Below are positions 58,797 to 64,000 of a DNA stretch of 64,000 nucleotides, piece after piece (position 1 is the first letter of the stretch; every line of letters starts with the position of its first letter). A model generated the notes under the pieces. It saw only the letters and a list, made by a program, of their open reading frames with translations, did not search any database and was not told the DNA's origin. A program made the position numbers and the translations under genes. The stretch spans positions 4,464,001 to 4,528,000 of the forward strand of contig NC_013929.1 of the NCBI RefSeq assembly GCF_000091305.1, given 5' to 3'. The DNA comes from Streptomyces scabiei 87.22 (GTDB taxonomy: Bacteria; Actinomycetota; Actinomycetes; Streptomycetales; Streptomycetaceae).

Positions 58797-61348
58797 AACC
58801 GCCCCCGGCCCGCTGCACCGGGACCGTCCCGGGGCCCTTCCGGTGCCCCGCCCCGGGCGGCCGCCCCGGACGGCCGCCGCAGCCGGGCGGCGGTGACGCG
58901 TCCGGCGCGTGACTGGGCGAAGACGTACGCCTCGTCGCCGATCGCCGCGAGCAGCACGTCGTGGACGACCCGCGCGAAGGTGGCCACCACCGTGAGGTGG
59001 TCGCCCGTCACGGCGTCCCACACGCGTACGGTGCCGGAGGTGTCCCCGGTGGCCAGCAGGGGCCGCCCGCCGACCGTGGCCAGCGACAGGCAGGTCACCG
59101 CGGCCCCCGGGTTGTCGGCCGGCGTCACGAGCCCCCCGGTCGCCAGGTCGCGGACCCGGATCCGACGGCCGGCGGCGGAGACGTGGACGTCCCGCCCGGC
59201 GACGGTACCGAGGGCCGACCCGGCCGCGCCGCACGGCAGTTGCGTGAGCTGCTTGCCCTTCACCGGGTCCCACAGCCGGAGCGCCTCGCCGTGGACGGTC
59301 GCGAGCACGGTCCGCCCGGCCACCGTCCCGAACGTGAGCGCGGTCAGCCGCCCGAAGGACTCCAGGGTGGCGAGGACGTCCCCGGTGGCGGCGTCCCACA
59401 CGGTCACCGGCCCGCTGGTGTCCGCCTCGGCGAGGAGGTCGACCCGTCGGGCCTCGGCGGCGGGCCTGCCGGGCAGGAGGACGCGGCGGCCCGTGTCCCC
59501 GTAGGCCACGAACCTCGACCAGCACGCGGGGTGTCTGCGCAGTCGACGCACCGCCGAACCGGTCGTCGGGTCGCACAGGACGACACCGTGGCCGATGCCC
59601 GCGACCGCGATCAGCGGGCTGCCGTCCACCGTCGCCGGGGCGACCGCGACGCCCCGGCTCCCTCCGTGCCGGTGGTCGTCGCAGAGGGGCAGGGAGGTGC
59701 GCGCCGTCGTCCGTCCGGTGAGCGGGTCCGTCAGCCGGACCTCGTACGGGCCGCCGACCAGCAGGAGCGGTGTCCGCCCGTCCGTGCCGAGCGCGAGTCC
59801 GCCGGCCCGGAAGCCGCCCACGTCCGGGGACCGGGCGGGGACGTCCAGCAGCACGATTCCGTGGCCGTCCTCCGGTGTCCGGTCGAAGCCGCCGGTTCTG
59901 GTCGTGGCGAGCACGGTCGTGCCGTCGACGGTGCCGAAGGCGCCGGTCAGGACGTGACCGAGGTGGGCGGAGAGCGCCGCGACCGACCGTCCCGCGAGCG
60001 TGCTGACGCGGACCTCGACGTCGTCGCTCCAGGCCCCGTCGGACCGGGGGGCGACCGTCGCCACAACCGTCTCACTGTCGGAACGGTCACCGGCGCCCCC
60101 GCCACCCGCGTCGCCCCCGCCGGCGCCATCACCTCCATGACCGCCCTCCAGGCGTCCGAAGGCGAGGACCGACTCCGACTCCCGCACGTCGAAGCGTTCG
60201 ACCCGGCCTCCCGCCGAGCCCTTCGAGGGGTCCCACAGGAAGAGGGTCTGCCGCCACTCACGGTTGTCCCACCCGGTCGCCTCCTCGGCGACGACGGCCA
60301 GCACCTCACGCCCCTGGTGGGCGACGGCGGCGAGGAGCCCGGTGAGCGGGGGCACCCTGTCCCGCAGCGGCTCGCCGGACCACCGGGCCACGGGCTCGCC
60401 GGTGGTGGCGTCCCACACCCGCACCGTGTCGCCCCCGCAGACGGCGGCCACGGCGGTCCGTCCGGCGACGGTGAGGACGGCCACGCCCGACATCACCTCG
60501 TCGCCCGCGCACAGGGCGGCGAGAGGGTCCCCGGTGAGCGGATCCCACAGATCGACACCGCCCGCGTCCTCGGCGTAGCGCCCGCCGGGCCGGCCGGAGC
60601 CGTCGTCCGCCTCGAATCCGTGGGCGACCGCCAGCGCCCGACGACCGTCGTCGAGGGTGGCGAAGGCGGCCGCCCGCGCGTGCCCGGCGGGCACGGAGAA
60701 CACCGCCGACGGCTCGGCCGTACGGAGGTCCCAGATCCGCACCAGCCCGTCCCGTGTGCCGGCGGCCAGCACCGGACGGCCGTCGACGGTGCCGAACTCC
60801 AGCAGCGTGCACGCGGCGCGCAGGGGCGGGGCGAGGGTGGTGAACGGTTCACCGGTCCGCGCGTCCCACAGCCGTATCCCGCCGTCGCGCCCCCCGCTCG
60901 CCAGCACCGGCCGTCCCTCGACCGTGCCGAACGCCAGCACGTTCAGCCGCGTGTCGTCCCGCGTGGGATCGTCCGCGTGCCCCGGCAGCCGCCGGTGGAA
61001 CACCGTACGACCGCCCCCGCCCGCCCACAGGGGGTCCCAGCCCGCCTCCTCGGCGAGACCGAGCCCCGGGTGCGCGGCCGGGCCCCCGGGTCCGTCGAAC
61101 GCCTCCGGTTCCTCGCAGAGCGCCATCGCCTGGAGCACGGCGGCACGGTCGTCCGGCGCCGCGGCCCGCAGCCGGTCCAGGGCCCGCCAGTAGGCCCGCA
61201 GCAGAGGTGAGCGGGAGCGGTCGACGCGGTGGAGGACGCGGGCGAGCCGGTCCGGGTCGGCGGAGGCGAGGAACCGGGCGTCGTGGGCCAGGTCCGCCGG
61301 CGCCACCACGTCGTCGTTGTCACCGTCGGGCCGTTCGCCGAGTTCCAT
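58793..61348 (-). CDS. WD40-repeat protein
   Basis: An 851-residue soluble protein. After an N-terminal helical segment (about 1-90) it consists of many WD40 blades, with repeats of the form FGTVDGRPVLASG..DG.IRLWD.RTGEP, giving probably two seven-bladed propellers. ATG 61348 is used, with GAGG 6-8 nt upstream; sequence upstream of it has no coding character. Its stop overlaps the Trypco2 gene end by 4 nt (convergent). It may act as a scaffold for the nearby kinase/protease genes, but no effector domain is visible. Confidence 0.9.
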   Translation of the reverse strand: MELGERPDGDNDDVVAPADLAHDARFLASADPDRLARVLHRVDRSRSPLLRAYWRALDRLRAAAPDDRAAVLQAMALCEEPEAFDGPGGPAAHPGLGLAEEAGWDPLWAGGGGRTVFHRRLPGHADDPTRDDTRLNVLAFGTVEGRPVLASGGRDGGIRLWDARTGEPFTTLAPPLRAACTLLEFGTVDGRPVLAAGTRDGLVRIWDLRTAEPSAVFSVPAGHARAAAFATLDDGRRALAVAHGFEADDGSGRPGGRYAEDAGGVDLWDPLTGDPLAALCAGDEVMSGVAVLTVAGRTAVAAVCGGDTVRVWDATTGEPVARWSGEPLRDRVPPLTGLLAAVAHQGREVLAVVAEEATGWDNREWRQTLFLWDPSKGSAGGRVERFDVRESESVLAFGRLEGGHGGDGAGGGDAGGGGAGDRSDSETVVATVAPRSDGAWSDDVEVRVSTLAGRSVAALSAHLGHVLTGAFGTVDGTTVLATTRTGGFDRTPEDGHGIVLLDVPARSPDVGGFRAGGLALGTDGRTPLLLVGGPYEVRLTDPLTGRTTARTSLPLCDDHRHGGSRGVAVAPATVDGSPLIAVAGIGHGVVLCDPTTGSAVRRLRRHPACWSRFVAYGDTGRRVLLPGRPAAEARRVDLLAEADTSGPVTVWDAATGDVLATLESFGRLTALTFGTVAGRTVLATVHGEALRLWDPVKGKQLTQLPCGAAGSALGTVAGRDVHVSAAGRRIRVRDLATGGLVTPADNPGAAVTCLSLATVGGRPLLATGDTSGTVRVWDAVTGDHLTVVATFARVVHDVLLAAIGDEAYVFAQSRAGRVTAARLRRPSGAAARGGAPEGPRDGPGAAGRGRF

Positions 61349-61390
61349 GGAGCACCTCATCGCACGGGGGGCGGTACCGCTGAGCACCGC

Positions 61391-61430
<40 letters not shown>

Positions 61431-61529
61431 ACGGAAAATACCGCAATCGGTTCCGGTGACGCCCCGTACCATCGGCCCGACTCCCGTACGGGCACGGGAC
61501 CATGACGACGAGGCCGGGAGCGAACCAGG

Positions 61530-62522
61530 ATGTCCCACCCACCTGACCCGCGGCACGTCGAGCACCCCCGACTCCTGGACCAGGGACACCCGTTCCGCCA
61601 GTGGAAGACCTGGCGCGTCCCCGGCACCGGCCTGACCCTGACCGGTTACTCCCGCGCCAACGACAAGACGTTCTTCCACCTCCCCGAACTGCGCTGCTCC
61701 GTCGATGCCGGGCTGGCCGAGGGCCGGCAGGTGGAGACGGTGCTCCTGACCCACACCCACCTCGACCATTCCAAGGACCTGGACTATCTCGCCGCCAGGG
61801 ACGCCGGGGTGGACATCTATCTGCCGGCCGCCGCCGAACCGTACGCGGCGGCCTACCTGCGCGCTGCGAGCGAGCTGAACCACGGGGCCGGCTTCGACGC
61901 GTCCCGCGCCCCGGACTGCCGTCTGCACGGGGTGCGTCCGGGCGCGGAGTTCTCCGTGGGCCGCCGCGGGGAGTACGCGGTCCGGGTCGTCGAGTGCCTG
62001 CACAAGGTGCCGTGTGTCGGCTACTGCTTCGCGGAGAAGAAGACGGTCCTGAAGCCGGAGTACGAGGAGTTGAAGGCGTCGATGGTCGCCGCCGGCCGGG
62101 CGGGTGAGTTCGGCCGGATCATCGCCGAGCGGCGCAAGGAGGGCCCCGGTACGGTCGATCAGGAGATCCGCCGCCCCGCCTTCGCCTTCCTCGGCGACAC
62201 CCACCCGAGCGTCTTCGCGCGCAACCCCTGGCTGTTCGACTACCCGGTGGTCATCACCGAGTGCACCTATCTCGACGACGAGCGGCTCGGCCGGGCCCGG
62301 CAGGTCGGGCACACCGTGTGGAGCGAACTGCGTCCGGTGGTCGAGGCACACCCGGAGACCCTGTTCGTGCTGACCCACTTCAGCCTGCGCCACTCCGACC
62401 GTGAGGTCGTCGAGTTCTTCCGCCGCGAACGGGAGAAGGGCGGGGCCGGACATCTCGACAACGTCGTGCTGTGGGCCCACGCCGAGAGCCGTCTGCCGGA
62501 GCAGCACCAGAAGCGGGGGTGA
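61530..62522 (+). CDS. MBL-fold metallohydrolase
   Basis: A 330-residue soluble protein with the metallo-beta-lactamase-fold motif THTHLDHSKD (about residues 74-83), further metal ligands in ECLHKVPCVGY, a ribonuclease-like FLGDTHPSVF region, and LTHFSLRH near the C-terminus. Sequence character is closest to tRNase Z-like hydrolases; the substrate is not known. It is divergent from the WD40 gene across the 7-bp repeat. Confidence 0.85.
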   Translation: MSHPPDPRHVEHPRLLDQGHPFRQWKTWRVPGTGLTLTGYSRANDKTFFHLPELRCSVDAGLAEGRQVETVLLTHTHLDHSKDLDYLAARDAGVDIYLPAAAEPYAAAYLRAASELNHGAGFDASRAPDCRLHGVRPGAEFSVGRRGEYAVRVVECLHKVPCVGYCFAEKKTVLKPEYEELKASMVAAGRAGEFGRIIAERRKEGPGTVDQEIRRPAFAFLGDTHPSVFARNPWLFDYPVVITECTYLDDERLGRARQVGHTVWSELRPVVEAHPETLFVLTHFSLRHSDREVVEFFRREREKGGAGHLDNVVLWAHAESRLPEQHQKRG

Positions 62523-62598
62523 CCGCTCGGCCGGCCACGGGCGGGGCCGGCCCGCCCGTCACCGTGCGGCGGCACGGCCCCGCTTCCGGACCCGTCGG

Positions 62599-63945
62599 TC
62601 AGGGGCGGCCCAGTGCCCGGTAGTCCCACCCCGCGGCCCGCCACTGTGCCGGGTCGAGGGCGTGGCGTCCGTCGACGATCCGGCGCCGGGCCACGACCGC
62701 GCCCAGGGCGTCCGGGTCGATCTCCCGGAACTCGGTCCACTCCGTGAGCAGCACCACCACGTCGGCCCCGGTGGCCGCGGTGAGCACGTCCGTGCCGTAG
62801 TGCAGGTCCGGGTAGACGCGGCGGGCGTTCTCGACGGCCGCCGGGTCGACGACGGTCACCTGCGCGCCGGCCTGGTGCAGGGTTCTGGCCACATCCAGGG
62901 CGGGCGCGTCACGGATGTCGTCGGAGTTGGGCTTGAACGCCGCCCCGAGCGCGGTCACCTTGGCTCCGGCCAGCTCGCCGCCGGCCAGTTCGCGGACCAG
63001 GTCCACCGTGCGGGCCCGGCGGCGCTGGTTGATGGCGTCGACCTCGCGCAGGAACGAGACGGCCTGACCGACTCCCAGCTCCTCCGCACGGTGGCTGAAG
63101 GCCCGGATGTCCTTGGGCAGGCAGCCGCCGCCGAAGCCGAGGCCGGGCTTGAGGAACCGGCCGCCGATCCGGTCGTCGTAGGCCAGCGCCTCCGCGAGAC
63201 CCGTCACATCGGCGCCGGTGGCCTCGCAGACCTCCGCCATGGCGTTGATGTACGAGATCTTGGTGGCGAGGAACGAGTTGGCGGCGACCTTGACCAGCTC
63301 CGCGGTGGGCAGGTCGGTGACGACCACCGGGGTGCCCTGGGCGATCACCGGCGCGAAGGCGGCGCGCAGCTGCTCCTCGGCCCACGCCGACTCGGTGCCG
63401 AAGACCAGTCGGTCGGGTCGCATCGTGTCGTCGACGGCGTACCCCTCGCGCAGGAACTCGGGGTTCCAGGCGAGTTCGACGTCGGCTCCGGCCGGGGCCG
63501 TCCGCCGGACGATCTCCGTGAGCCGGGCGGCGGTGCCCACCGGGACCGTGGACTTGCCGACCACGAGCGTGCGCCGGCGCAGGTGCTGAGCCAGTTCCTT
63601 GACCGCGCCGTCGACATAGGTCATGTCCGCCGCGTACGAGTCCCGCTGCTGGGGCGTGCCCACGCAGACGAAGTGGACGTCACCGAACTCCCCGGCCTCC
63701 GCGAAGCTGGTGGTGAACCGCAGCCGGCCGCTGTCGAGGGCCTTGGCGAGCAGTTCGGGCAGTCCGGGCTCGAAGAACGGCACCTCGCCCGAGCTCAGCC
63801 GGTCGATCTTGACGGGGTCCACGTCCACACCGAGGACGTCGAAGCCCAGCACGGCCATGCAGATGGCGTGGGTGGCGCCGAGGTAGCCGGTGCCTATGAC
63901 GGTGAGGCGGGGCGCGGTTCTGTCGGTGTCGTCCGACCAGGTCAT
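62599..63945 (-). CDS. UDP-glucose/GDP-mannose 6-dehydrogenase
   Basis: A 448-residue NAD-dependent enzyme that oxidises a nucleotide sugar to its uronic acid. The N-terminal Rossmann motif VIGTGYLGATHA (15-26), catalytic Cys275 (GFGGGCLPKD), and ALGAAFKPNSDDIRDAPALD in the C-terminal domain are all intact. It probably supplies UDP-glucuronate for surface glycans, with UDP-glucose inferred as substrate. Its promoter lies at the window edge. Confidence 0.93.
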   Translation of the reverse strand: MTWSDDTDRTAPRLTVIGTGYLGATHAICMAVLGFDVLGVDVDPVKIDRLSSGEVPFFEPGLPELLAKALDSGRLRFTTSFAEAGEFGDVHFVCVGTPQQRDSYAADMTYVDGAVKELAQHLRRRTLVVGKSTVPVGTAARLTEIVRRTAPAGADVELAWNPEFLREGYAVDDTMRPDRLVFGTESAWAEEQLRAAFAPVIAQGTPVVVTDLPTAELVKVAANSFLATKISYINAMAEVCEATGADVTGLAEALAYDDRIGGRFLKPGLGFGGGCLPKDIRAFSHRAEELGVGQAVSFLREVDAINQRRRARTVDLVRELAGGELAGAKVTALGAAFKPNSDDIRDAPALDVARTLHQAGAQVTVVDPAAVENARRVYPDLHYGTDVLTAATGADVVVLLTEWTEFREIDPDALGAVVARRRIVDGRHALDPAQWRAAGWDYRALGRP

Positions 63946-64000
63946 GGTGGTCTCCAGGGGTGTTGCGGGACAGGTCGAAGCGAGGGTGGGCGGGTGCGGG

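Overview
The window is GC-rich chromosomal DNA from a Streptomyces. The evidence is very high GC with strong third-position G/C bias, many GTG starts, and Streptomyces-typical genes: a tipA orthologue, an abaA/whiJ-like XRE/HATPase/DUF397 trio, a SARP-type regulator and DUF397, DUF2786 and DUF3180 proteins. The left part (about 1-35 kb) looks like conserved core chromosome. The right part (about 37-64 kb) is more accessory, with two-component systems, repeats, frameshifts and a kinase/protease signalling block. I see no rRNA, tRNA, CRISPR array, prophage or complete insertion sequence.

Layout. 0-2.3 kb: folate genes folB-folK, a DUF3180 membrane protein, and convergent folE. 2.4-9.7 kb: a minus-strand housekeeping cluster (dacB, a zinc metalloprotease, tilS, hpt, ftsH), with ppa divergent from dacB. 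10-13 kb: a ThrE-type exporter convergent with a DedA protein that carries a Gln/Gly/Tyr-rich tail. 13.3-14.2 kb: tipA with its MerR-type promoter and an internal start for the short form. 14.5-18.5 kb: a PucR-type regulator divergent from glutamate decarboxylase, followed by a MITE-like inverted-repeat element. 18.5-25.5 kb: a DrrAB-like ABC pair with a PadR regulator, DinB, an aldehyde dehydrogenase, and the XRE/HATPase/DUF397 trio. 25.9-28.5 kb: a zinc-starvation locus of cysteine-free ribosomal protein paralogues (S18, L31B, L33, L28, S14) with a COG0523 protein and a Zur-box-like site. 28.5-34.3 kb: two lipoproteins, a DUF2786 protein and a MacB/FtsX-type ABC exporter. 34.6-41.6 kb: a Clp-N/HTH regulator with twin palindromes, a family A DNA polymerase-like protein, a large SARP-NB-ARC-TPR regulator and a glycosyltransferase. 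41.8-43.3 kb: a Tat-secreted protein behind a LacI-type operator. 43.7-50.1 kb: two two-component systems flanking an FtsX-type exporter. The permease and one histidine kinase are frameshifted, the kinase by an extra copy of a 5-bp repeat.

50.2-58.8 kb is the most unusual region. A trypsin/NTPase-like protein, a PknG-like kinase, a zinc-ribbon VWA protein, a four-TM membrane protein and an extracellular solute-binding protein lie in one minus-strand unit joined mostly by 4-nt overlaps. A Trypco2 gene is divergent at its head. This resembles the mycobacterial GlnX-GlnH-PknG nutrient-sensing set fused in gene order to a predicted trypsin/Trypco conflict module. A WD40 protein, an MBL-fold hydrolase and a UDP-glucose/GDP-mannose dehydrogenase close the window.

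TTA (bldA-dependent) codons occur in several accessory genes: the ABC-2 permease, the first histidine kinase, both partners of the second two-component system, the PknG-like kinase and the trypsin-like protein. This suggests these accessory modules are developmentally timed.
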